A DNA stretch of 13,366 nt, from the NCBI GenBank assembly GCA_910586875.1, contig CAJUJI010000074.1, forward strand, positions 1-13,366, written 5' to 3'. The DNA is from an uncultured Anaerotruncus sp. Lineage in GTDB: Bacteria > Bacillota > Clostridia > Oscillospirales > Ruminococcaceae. Within the stretch, counting starts at the first letter, position 1, and every line of letters starts with the position of its first letter. A model generated the notes under the pieces. It made no database searches. It was given only the letters and a program-made list of their open reading frames with translations, and was not told where the DNA came from. Below, in pieces: positions 7,094 to 13,366 of the stretch. The translations under genes and the position numbers were made by a program.

Positions 7094-7126
7094 GGGGGGG
7101 CTTTTTCTCTTGCAAAAAGCCCTCTC
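7094..7126. repeat. Hairpin upstream of the AMP-ligase gene
   Basis: GGGCTTTTT (7098-7106) pairs perfectly with AAAAAGCCC (7114-7122) around a 7-base loop. G-C and G-U pairs extend the stem outward to 7094 and 7126 in RNA. As with the hairpin at 4699-4742, no T-run follows. Read on the minus strand its order of elements (GAGAGGG, CTTTTTGCAA, GAGAAAAAGCC) matches that hairpin. The rest of 7044-7257 shows no gene or clear promoter. Confidence 0.5.
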
Positions 7127-7257
7127 TTGCACATACTACCCAGTTGAAGGCCACAGTGCTTTGCAATAAACAGTGCGCGAAATTCTTCTTTGTGCCCAGC
7201 ACCATGCAGGTTGGCGATGGGCCTTTCATTTTGCGTGATTGCCCAGGAGGTAAGTTT

Positions 7258-8664
7258 ATGTTTTTGGAAATTGACAGAAGACCGCCAGATTATCCGGCCG
7301 TTCTCACAGATGATCGCTGCATTACCTATGCACAGCTTTGTGCGGATGCTGCCATCTTTACCGACCGAGTGCCTGCCAATTCGCTGGTATTCTGCTTTTG
7401 CGAAAACAGCTATGGTGCGCTTTGCGGCTACTTGGGCCTGATGTCTGCGGGCGCGGTTCCGCTATTGCTAAGTGCCAATATACAGGAGGAGCTGCAAAGT
7501 AATCTGCTAAAAATTTACCAGCCGCAATTTCTCTGGCTTCCCGAACGATGCAACGCTTTTTATCCCAATTTTACCCCGCTTTTTTCCTGTGAAGGCTACA
7601 CCCTGCTACACACAACCGCATCCGCAATTTCGCTACATCCGGAATTGGCGCTATTGCTTACCACCTCCGGTTCCACTGGCAGCCCAAAGCTGGTGCGGCA
7701 GAGCTTGCGCAACATCCATGCGAACGCGGATGCAATCATAGAATACCTGGAAATTACCCCGGATGAGCGCGCGATCACCACATTACCAATGCACTATACC
7801 TATGGACTGTCCATTCTGCACAGTCATCTGGCGGCAGGCGCCACCATTTTACTCACCAACCACACCATCCTAGAATCGGAATTCTGGCAGCAGCTTTGCA
7901 CACAGCAGGCCACAAGCTTTGGCGGAGTTCCCTACACCTATGAAATTTTGGAACGGGTGGGATTTTTCGAGATGAACCTGCCAACACTGCGGTATTTCAC
8001 CCAAGCTGGCGGTAAGCTTTCAAAGCGTCTGCATGAGAAATGCGCACAGTATGCCGCTGCACACAGCAAGCGTTTTTATGTGATGTATGGGCAGACCGAG
8101 GCTACCGCGCGCATGGGGTATCTGCCCTGGCAGCTCGCGGAGAAAAAGTGCGGCTGTATGGGGCTTGCTGTCCCAAACGGCCGGTTTGCGCTGATGGATG
8201 CTGACCATACAGAAATTGCAAAAACCGATGCGGTGGGAGAGCTGGTTTATTATGGGGAAAATGTAGCGATGGGGTATGCCGAAACACAAGCAGACCTCGG
8301 GAAAGGGGACGAATGGAAGGGCATATTGTACACAGGCGACCTGGCGACCTGTGATGCAGACGGGATCTACACCATCGTTGGACGCAAAAAACGGTTTATC
8401 AAGCTATATGGCAACCGGATCAGTTTGGACGGCTGCGAGCGCCTGCTCGGTGAGCAGTTCCCAGGGATAGATTGCGCCTGCGTCGGCACAGATGACCAAC
8501 TGGACATTTATTTGACCGATGCGCAGCTATGCGAGCAAGTCTCCCCACGGCTGGCGGAGCTTTTGGGCGTACGCCAAAGGGCGATACAGGCGCATTATTT
8601 GGCACAAATTCCGCGCAATTCTGCCGGCAAAATATGCTATCAGCAGTTGGAGGGAGAGCGATGA
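7258..8664 (+). CDS. AMP-forming acid:carrier-protein ligase (ANL superfamily)
   Basis: A 468-residue adenylate-forming enzyme expected to activate a carboxylic acid with ATP and pass it to a thiol, probably the pantetheine of the neighbouring ACP. Core motifs are in order: phosphate-binding loop TTSGSTGSPK (135-144), YGQTEA (277-282), YTGD (358-361), the hinge region GRKKRFIKLYGNRIS (375-389), and the catalytic lysine Lys458 in IPRNSAGKI. It is shorter than acyl-CoA synthetases (often above 500), like stand-alone ligases that load carrier proteins. The start is the ATG at 7258, behind AGGAGG (7245-7250); the open frame extends upstream to 7144 but has no supporting site there. Its stop overlaps the LuxE-like start by four bases (8661-8664). 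The substrate cannot be deduced. Confidence 0.85.
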   Translation: MFLEIDRRPPDYPAVLTDDRCITYAQLCADAAIFTDRVPANSLVFCFCENSYGALCGYLGLMSAGAVPLLLSANIQEELQSNLLKIYQPQFLWLPERCNAFYPNFTPLFSCEGYTLLHTTASAISLHPELALLLTTSGSTGSPKLVRQSLRNIHANADAIIEYLEITPDERAITTLPMHYTYGLSILHSHLAAGATILLTNHTILESEFWQQLCTQQATSFGGVPYTYEILERVGFFEMNLPTLRYFTQAGGKLSKRLHEKCAQYAAAHSKRFYVMYGQTEATARMGYLPWQLAEKKCGCMGLAVPNGRFALMDADHTEIAKTDAVGELVYYGENVAMGYAETQADLGKGDEWKGILYTGDLATCDADGIYTIVGRKKRFIKLYGNRISLDGCERLLGEQFPGIDCACVGTDDQLDIYLTDAQLCEQVSPRLAELLGVRQRAIQAHYLAQIPRNSAGKICYQQLEGER

Positions 8665-9812
8665 ACGCAGTAAAGCAGCTATGGGAGGCGGCCCCATTTG
8701 GCCTTTCCCCAGCAGAAAAGCAGGCGCAGTTTTCTGCGGCGCTTGCCGAGCTGACCGCCTGGCACCAGGAGTGGTGCGAGCCTTACCGAAATATCCTGCA
8801 CGCGCTGAATTTTACCCCCTCGGCAGCACAGCCGGCCGAACAATTTCCATTTCTCCCGGTGCAGCTGTTTAAGACAATGGACCTTTGCAGTGTGCCGCCC
8901 GAGCAGGTCGCAAGGCTTGTAACCTCGTCGGGCACATCCGGGCAAGCGAGGTCTAAAATCTACCTGGATGCGGCGACCGCGGATGCCCAGCAGCAGGCGC
9001 TATCTGCCATCGTCTGCAATTTTATCGGGCCGCAACGATTGCCAATGCTTCTCATCGATCATCCAGACGTTCTGCGCAGCGGACGTTTCACCGCGCGGGC
9101 GGCAGGGGTCGCAGGCTTTTCTATTTTTAGCAGGCGGCGGGCCTGGGCGCTGGACAGCGAGCTGTCCCCTGATCTGGCAACAATCCGCAGCTTTTTAGAG
9201 GAATATGGAAACCAGCCATTTTTGTTGTTTGGCTTTACCTTTCTGGTTTGGCAGCTGTTCGAGGCGCTTGCGCAGCTACCAGGAGACTGGGATTTTTCGC
9301 AGGGGATACTGCTGCATGGCGGCGGTTGGAAATCGCTCAAGCAGCGGGCGGTCGCGCCAGAGGTTTTTCGCAACCAGCTCACAAAACGGTTTGGACTGCG
9401 CCGGATACATGATTATTATGGGATGGCGGAGCAGACCGGTTCGATCTTCATGGCCTGTGAGCAAGGACATCTGCATGTCAGCACATTTTCAGAGCTGTTT
9501 GTGCGCCGCGCCGATGATTTTTCATTGTGCGATATAGGGGAGGAGGGCATTTTACAGGTGCAGTCCATTCTGCCCAAATCCTATCCGGGACATAGTCTGC
9601 TCACCGAGGATCGAGGGGTATTGTTGGGAAACGATGGCTGTCCTTGTGGGCGGCGTGGAAAATATTTTCAGGTTTTAGGACGATTGGAGTTTGCCGAGCT
9701 AAGGGGGTGCAGCGATACCTATGCAGCAGAGTATAAAGGATGCCACCTTTCTAATAGGAGATGCAGCGATCTTGGAGGCGATGCCCCAAGCAACGCCACT
9801 GCTGTTTTTTGA
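8661..9812 (+). CDS. LuxE-like acyl-protein synthetase
   Basis: A 383-residue member of the LuxE/PaaK-like adenylate-forming group. In bioluminescence systems LuxE activates a fatty acid and carries it on a cysteine near its C-terminus to the reductase LuxC. Visible here are SSGTSGQARSK (89-99), resembling the nucleotide loop, YYGMAEQTGSIF (252-263), a CPCG pair (327-330), and the family's C-terminal GRLEFAELRGCSD, where Cys350 is the candidate acyl-carrying residue. The reading frame runs 28-30 residues past this conserved end into the next gene, giving a 92-base overlap. The tail (rich in Cys, Ser and Asn) is likely a by-product of overlap. The start at 8661 overlaps the ligase stop and follows GGAGGGAG, so translation is coupled. 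Confidence 0.82.
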   Translation: MNAVKQLWEAAPFGLSPAEKQAQFSAALAELTAWHQEWCEPYRNILHALNFTPSAAQPAEQFPFLPVQLFKTMDLCSVPPEQVARLVTSSGTSGQARSKIYLDAATADAQQQALSAIVCNFIGPQRLPMLLIDHPDVLRSGRFTARAAGVAGFSIFSRRRAWALDSELSPDLATIRSFLEEYGNQPFLLFGFTFLVWQLFEALAQLPGDWDFSQGILLHGGGWKSLKQRAVAPEVFRNQLTKRFGLRRIHDYYGMAEQTGSIFMACEQGHLHVSTFSELFVRRADDFSLCDIGEEGILQVQSILPKSYPGHSLLTEDRGVLLGNDGCPCGRRGKYFQVLGRLEFAELRGCSDTYAAEYKGCHLSNRRCSDLGGDAPSNATAVF

Positions 9813-10920
9813 ACCTCGGGTACTTGCACTGTTGGATAGTTGGTCAAAGGCGCTGTTTGCACATCCCGCGTCGCGGCAGTTCCCAGAGATCGCAGCGCTG
9901 GCATTCTGGTGCCGCCGCAGCGCGATACAGGAACGACAAGCGGTTTATCAGGGTGCCTCTTTGCGCATAGGGCGCGGGATGGCGCTGCATATTGCGCCGA
10001 GCAATCTCCCGCTTAATTTTGCCTATTCCCTGGTAGCGGGATTGCTTGCGGGCAATGCGAATGTTGTTCGATTGCCAAGCAAGGAGTTTGTGCAAACCGA
10101 GCTGGTTTGTACCATACTGCGCGAGCTGCTGAAGGACACCTTTGACGATTTGCGTCCCTATGTGGCCTGCCTGCGCTACCCGGCGGAAAGCCCGCTCACA
10201 CAGGCGCTTTGCGCGGTTTGTGATGCACAGGTTCTTTGGGGCGGAGATGAAACCATTCAGCGCATCCGAGCGTTTAGGAGGAAGCCCCGCGCAGTTGAGC
10301 TATGTTTTGCCAACAGATGGTCGATCTGCGTGATAGACGGTGCGCAGTATTTGGCATCCACAGAGAAGGACACATTAGCGCGCAGCTTTTTTAACGACGC
10401 TTATCTGGAGGACCAGCGATCCTGTGCCGCACCCCGCGCGCTGCTTTGGCTGGGTACACAGGCGGCGCAGGCGCAAGCAGATTTCTGGCCGCGGGTGCAG
10501 GCGATTGTACAGCGGGAATATCAGATGCCGGCGGTGCTCTCGGTCGCAAAATGGGAGGCGTTCTGCCGGATTGCGGCGGTGACCCCAGCAGCCAAATGGT
10601 TCGCACAGAATCATTTACTGGTGCGGGTGCAGCTTCCAACGCTTCTTCCCGCAGCTATGGAGCTGCACCCAGGCGGCGGCTTTTTTTTGGAGGCAACAGC
10701 GGATTCTTTGGATGCGCTTGTACCAATCTGCGGCGAAAAGTGCCAAACTGTCAGCCAGTTCGGAGTCGCACCAGAAGCGTTTGCCACATTTATACGCACC
10801 CAACGGCCACAGGGAATCGACCGTATTGTAAAGATTGGGCATACATTGGATTTTTCCCTGGTATGGGATGGGATCGACTTGCCGCAGGCACTTTCGCGTG
10901 TGGTCACCTATGACGGATGA
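9721..10920 (+). CDS. LuxC-like acyl-thioester (acyl-CoA) reductase
   Basis: A 399-residue aldehyde-dehydrogenase-fold reductase of the LuxC type, which converts an enzyme-bound or thioester acyl group to an aldehyde with NAD(P)H. It contains the family block GRGMALHIAPSNLPLNF (84-100), continuing to AGNANVVRLPSK (110-121). The putative catalytic cysteine is Cys235 in EDQRSCAAPR, matching the QRSC context of the family. It is somewhat shorter than marine LuxC (about 480). The start at 9721 is preceded by AAGGGGG (9701-9707). An in-frame ATG at 9781, just behind GGAGG, begins at the more conserved part and cannot be excluded. LuxE and LuxC side by side, without LuxA, LuxB or LuxD, argue for aldehyde formation unrelated to light emission. 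Confidence 0.82.
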   Translation: MQQSIKDATFLIGDAAILEAMPQATPLLFFEPRVLALLDSWSKALFAHPASRQFPEIAALAFWCRRSAIQERQAVYQGASLRIGRGMALHIAPSNLPLNFAYSLVAGLLAGNANVVRLPSKEFVQTELVCTILRELLKDTFDDLRPYVACLRYPAESPLTQALCAVCDAQVLWGGDETIQRIRAFRRKPRAVELCFANRWSICVIDGAQYLASTEKDTLARSFFNDAYLEDQRSCAAPRALLWLGTQAAQAQADFWPRVQAIVQREYQMPAVLSVAKWEAFCRIAAVTPAAKWFAQNHLLVRVQLPTLLPAAMELHPGGGFFLEATADSLDALVPICGEKCQTVSQFGVAPEAFATFIRTQRPQGIDRIVKIGHTLDFSLVWDGIDLPQALSRVVTYDG

Positions 10921-10924
10921 AAGA

Positions 10925-10956
10925 GGAGCTCTGCCCTTCGGCAGGGCTCTTTGATT
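10925..10956 (+). terminator. Intrinsic terminator of the ACP-ligase-LuxE-LuxC block
   Basis: An 11-pair stem including two G-U pairs (10925-10935 with 10940-10950, 4-base CTTC loop) begins five bases after the LuxC-like stop and runs into TTGATTT. Position and form fit the end of the long + strand transcript. Bases 10957-11037 are A/T-rich with no gene. Confidence 0.75.
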
Positions 10957-11037
10957 TGTCAAGAAGCAAGGGGATGTCTTATAAAATAAATTTATTATTT
11001 TCTACTAAAACATAAGATTTCAACAAATACATGCCTG

Positions 11038-11066
11038 TTGACCAATGGAAAAGAAGCCGTTATAGT
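11038..11066 (+). promoter_or_regulatory. Sigma-A-like promoter of the amidohydrolase gene
   Basis: The -35 hexamer TTGACC (11038-11043) and the -10 hexamer TATAGT (11061-11066) are separated by exactly 17 bases, and each differs from consensus at one position. The sequence into the -10 (GAAGCCGTTATA, 11053-11064) is identical to that at the permease promoter, in the same position relative to the -10. A perfect 10-base palindrome AAGGTACCTT (11075-11084) lies just downstream of the predicted start and could be an operator or a small leader hairpin. Confidence 0.75.
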
Positions 11067-11127
11067 AAGAGCGTAAGGTACCTTCATTTTTTATAATACC
11101 CGCTTTTAGTTTTCAAGGAGGTTTATT

Positions 11128-12312
11128 ATGCTTGACTTTTCCGGACTTCCCTTTTTCGATAACCACACGCATTTAATTGATGTTTCCAATCGAACCATTA
11201 CGATGCAAGAGTTTATCAGCCCTTTTGCACATGGGTATGGTGACCTTTTGTTGCCGGGCACACATTTTGGAGATCCTGTAAATGCAAAGCCCGATAGTGC
11301 TTCTGAATTTTATAGACAGACAATCGTGGCTAATTTGGGGGTGGTGAAAACCCTCGTCCATTACCTGTCAAAGCTATATGGTTGTGCGCCTGATTTAGAT
11401 ACAGTGCTTGAAGAACGCAACAAGCGGACGATAGAAAACGCATGGTCTTACACACAAACCTTGTATCAAGAGCAAACAATTATTGGAGAGGTTGTTGATT
11501 CCGGCTTGCCGATGGGGGATGAAAGGTTACAATGCTTTCCTACTCCGGTTTATCGTCTGTTCCAGATAGATCCTCTTTTCACCCAAGCGCTCAAAAGCTG
11601 TGATACCTATGCCTCACTACAAAATACGTTAGAGCAAGCTGTTCGTGAAGCTTTGTCAGAAGGATTTGTTGGAGTCAAATATCATGTACTGGAAAAGATG
11701 ACACAGCTTCCACATCTGGTTTCTGCTGAACAGGCACAAAAGCAGTATGATGCGGCAAGGCGTGGGGAACGTTTGGCGATAGAAGAGGTTTACTATGCAG
11801 TCTTTGCGCATATGTTGCTGCTCACCCAAGAGTTAAATTTCCCGATTCATATTCATACCGGCATTACGGGAAAAACGGGACATGGGCTTGTGCATCACTA
11901 TGATCCCTTTTATTTTTGTCCAATGCTCAATGATGATCGTTATTTCCGTTCTCATCTTGTATTTCTGCATTGTAGCTATCCAAATCCCAGAAATGTTGCG
12001 GTTATGGCAAATTCCTACCCCAATATTTGGTTGGATATGGCACAGGTTCTTCCTTGGGCAGCGCTAAATTTCTCTCAAATTTTGGAAGAAATTTTGGGCA
12101 TGGCTCCGCATTCTAAAATAATGCTTGGGACTGGTGCACACAACCATCCTGAAATTATTTGGATGTCTGCAAAGATTGCAAAATCGGCACTTGCCTGTGC
12201 AACTGGACGTATGGTGCAAAGCGGTCTGCTTTCTGAGCAGCAAGCGTTTGAAACAGCAGAACAAGTATTGTACAAAAATGCACAAGCCCTCTATCACATA
12301 ACTGCCAACTGA
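11128..12312 (+). CDS. Amidohydrolase-family (TIM-barrel) protein, catalytic Asp apparently replaced
   Basis: A 394-residue soluble protein of the amidohydrolase-2 type, resembling the N-terminal amidohydrolase half of FluG-like glutamine synthetase fusions. Metal-site features are DNHTH (His13, His15), GVKYH (Lys184), HIHTG (His241, His243) and FLHCSYP (His281). At the last strand, where the family usually has an Asp (GSD or GTD), this protein reads LGTGAHNHPE with Gly336. The metal site may therefore be altered, or His338/His340 may take over. The substrate is unknown. The start at 11128 follows AAGGAGGT (11115-11122). It has its own promoter and shares a terminator with the convergent LysR gene. 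Its coding sequence is visibly more A/T-rich than the 4HB genes, which may mean a separate history. Confidence 0.75.
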   Translation: MLDFSGLPFFDNHTHLIDVSNRTITMQEFISPFAHGYGDLLLPGTHFGDPVNAKPDSASEFYRQTIVANLGVVKTLVHYLSKLYGCAPDLDTVLEERNKRTIENAWSYTQTLYQEQTIIGEVVDSGLPMGDERLQCFPTPVYRLFQIDPLFTQALKSCDTYASLQNTLEQAVREALSEGFVGVKYHVLEKMTQLPHLVSAEQAQKQYDAARRGERLAIEEVYYAVFAHMLLLTQELNFPIHIHTGITGKTGHGLVHHYDPFYFCPMLNDDRYFRSHLVFLHCSYPNPRNVAVMANSYPNIWLDMAQVLPWAALNFSQILEEILGMAPHSKIMLGTGAHNHPEIIWMSAKIAKSALACATGRMVQSGLLSEQQAFETAEQVLYKNAQALYHITAN

Positions 12313-12320
12313 TGCCTAGT

Positions 12321-12355
12321 AAAAAAAGCCACTGTCGATTGACAGTGGCTTTTTA
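12321..12355. terminator. Bidirectional terminator between convergent genes
   Basis: A perfect stem of AAAAAGCCACTGTC (12323-12336) and GACAGTGGCTTTTT (12341-12354) encloses the loop GATT. The A-run on one side and T-run on the other make it function on both strands. It sits between the stop of the amidohydrolase gene (12312) and the stop of the LysR gene (12373), which converge on it. Confidence 0.92.
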
Positions 12356-12372
12356 CGATAGGAAAGGAACCT

Positions 12373-13290
12373 TCAAATCAAGATGCCCTGATACCATTCT
12401 GAATTACAGGTAAAGCTCCAAAAGGATTTCATCGCAGAGGTAAAGGGGGCAGATTCCTTCCTGACGAGGTATAGCTGCCGTTCAATTTCAAAATCCTTGA
12501 TTTGCACGACCTTGCAATCGCTGAAACGAATGAGATTGTTGCTGACTAAGGAGCGGGTGACAAATCCGCAACCCATTCCTAGCCCGATTGCCTGTCGCAC
12601 TGCTGCGTTGTCATAGACCTGTCGCACAACATTTAAGTCACTTAGACTAAGATTGCGCTGTGCAAGCTTGTTCACCAGCCGTTCATAGGAGCTGCAATTT
12701 ACTTCACGAATAATGAGGGGTAGTTTTCGAAACTGGTTAAAGGTGATAATATCATTGACCTTCATCCCTACAGGACAAACCAACACAAATGGATCGTCCA
12801 TTACCTTTTGAGCAATAAAGCCTGGCTGGTCTGGCGCAAAGCTGGAAAAGCCAATGCTGCATTCGTTGGAAGCGATTTTATTGTGTAATAAGTAGGTGTC
12901 AGCATAGGTCTTTTGCTCAATTTCAACCATGGGATATTGCTTTTTATAGTGGTCTAACAGAGTGGGCAGCAAGAAAACACTGTTACTACGTCCGGTACCT
13001 ACAGAAAATGAGGTTGACTCTGCCGCATTTTCCGATAGCTCCAACTCCATACGACTGTAAAGCTCCAACATTTGCTGCGCATATTTTTTGAAAATCTGTC
13101 CCTTTTCTGTCAAGGCGATGGGTTTGCGTTGGCGCATTTCCCGATAAAATAATTCCACGTTTAGCTCTTTTTCCAGTGAGGTAATAATCGATGTTACGGC
13201 GGGTTGTGTCAGATGCTCTATACGGGCAGCCTGTGAGATCGATCCGTATTTTGCAACATTTAAAAAAACAGATAAATTTTGAAGCCGCAA
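12373..13290 (-). CDS. LysR-family transcriptional regulator
   Basis: A protein of about 305 residues with the LysR plan: an N-terminal winged helix-turn-helix (residues 1-60, with YGSISQAARIEHLTQPAVTS as the helix-turn-helix core), a linker helix, and a C-terminal ligand-binding domain of the periplasmic-binding-protein fold. The start is set at the TTG at 13290: AGAGGTG lies 6 bases upstream and the protein then begins MRLQNLSVF, with spacing typical of the family. A GTG at 13299 would add three residues but overlaps that ribosome site. The gene converges on the amidohydrolase and faces an off-window gene to the right, the usual LysR arrangement with a divergent target. It might also control the two promoters that share GAAGCCGTTATA, which is untested. 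Confidence 0.88.
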   Translation of the reverse strand: MRLQNLSVFLNVAKYGSISQAARIEHLTQPAVTSIITSLEKELNVELFYREMRQRKPIALTEKGQIFKKYAQQMLELYSRMELELSENAAESTSFSVGTGRSNSVFLLPTLLDHYKKQYPMVEIEQKTYADTYLLHNKIASNECSIGFSSFAPDQPGFIAQKVMDDPFVLVCPVGMKVNDIITFNQFRKLPLIIREVNCSSYERLVNKLAQRNLSLSDLNVVRQVYDNAAVRQAIGLGMGCGFVTRSLVSNNLIRFSDCKVVQIKDFEIERQLYLVRKESAPFTSAMKSFWSFTCNSEWYQGILI

Positions 13291-13366
13291 AATGAACACC
13301 TCTTACGAAATTTTTCTATCAAAGCTCACAATGAAAGAAGAATTTTATAAATCCAATAGATTTAAC

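Noticed and set aside
7144..7257. N-terminal extension of the AMP-forming ligase, with a possible weak promoter (TTGAAG at 7144, TAAACA 17 bases on)
   Set aside because: AGGAGG at 7245-7250 clearly supports the ATG at 7258. The added residues have no family counterpart, and the putative -10 is too poor to call.
8661..10920. A bioluminescence (lux) operon
   Set aside because: Only LuxE- and LuxC-like genes are present. There is no luciferase (LuxA, LuxB) or LuxD, and the context is anaerobic fermentation.
1..13366. tRNA or rRNA genes, CRISPR array, transposase or prophage genes
   Set aside because: No cloverleaf, regularly spaced repeat set, or integrase/transposase-like protein was seen on either strand.

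Overview
The window reads as a chromosomal segment of an anaerobic gut-type Clostridia bacterium, most likely in the Oscillospiraceae/Ruminococcaceae range. The evidence is strong AGGAGG-type ribosome sites, moderately GC-rich coding, and close full-length resemblance of three genes to the 4-hydroxybutyrate (4HB) enzymes of Clostridium kluyveri and Clostridium aminobutyricum. The family-level placement is inference.

Layout. Positions 1-336 hold a terminator for an off-window gene, a sigma-A-like promoter and a structured leader. From 337 to 10920 nine genes run on the + strand in three blocks. Block 1 is a multi-pass permease (337-1812), a composite hairpin, 4-hydroxybutyrate dehydrogenase (1941-3056) and 4-hydroxybutyryl-CoA dehydratase (3082-4536). 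Block 2 follows a 250-base repeat-rich gap: a NifU-type Fe-S protein (4787-5080), a cysteine-rich small protein (5077-5343) and a 4-hydroxybutyrate CoA-transferase (5373-6668). Block 3 follows another repeat-rich gap: an acyl carrier protein (6804-7043), an AMP-forming ligase (7258-8664), a LuxE-like acyl-protein synthetase (8661-9812) and a LuxC-like acyl-thioester reductase (9721-10920), closed by a terminator. Next is a separately promoted amidohydrolase-fold gene (11128-12312), convergent with a LysR regulator (12373-13290, minus strand) across a shared bidirectional terminator.

How it fits together. Blocks 1 and 2 encode the core of the 4HB route: succinate semialdehyde <-> 4HB (dehydrogenase), 4HB -> 4HB-CoA (CoA-transferase), 4HB-CoA -> vinylacetyl-CoA/crotonyl-CoA (the [4Fe-4S]/FAD dehydratase). 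Crotonyl-CoA would then go to butyrate through genes outside the window. The NifU-like protein and its cysteine-rich partner sit inside this set and may serve the oxygen-sensitive dehydratase. Neither a CoA-dependent succinate semialdehyde dehydrogenase (SucD) nor a GABA aminotransferase is present.

The most interesting part is block 3. It looks like a carrier-protein-based carboxylate-to-aldehyde reductase: the ligase loads an acid on the ACP, LuxE relays the acyl group, and LuxC reduces it. Such a module beside a 4HB pathway could supply or consume a C4 semialdehyde, but no substrate can be read from the sequence. The permease and the amidohydrolase gene share an unusual promoter-core sequence, which hints at co-regulation.
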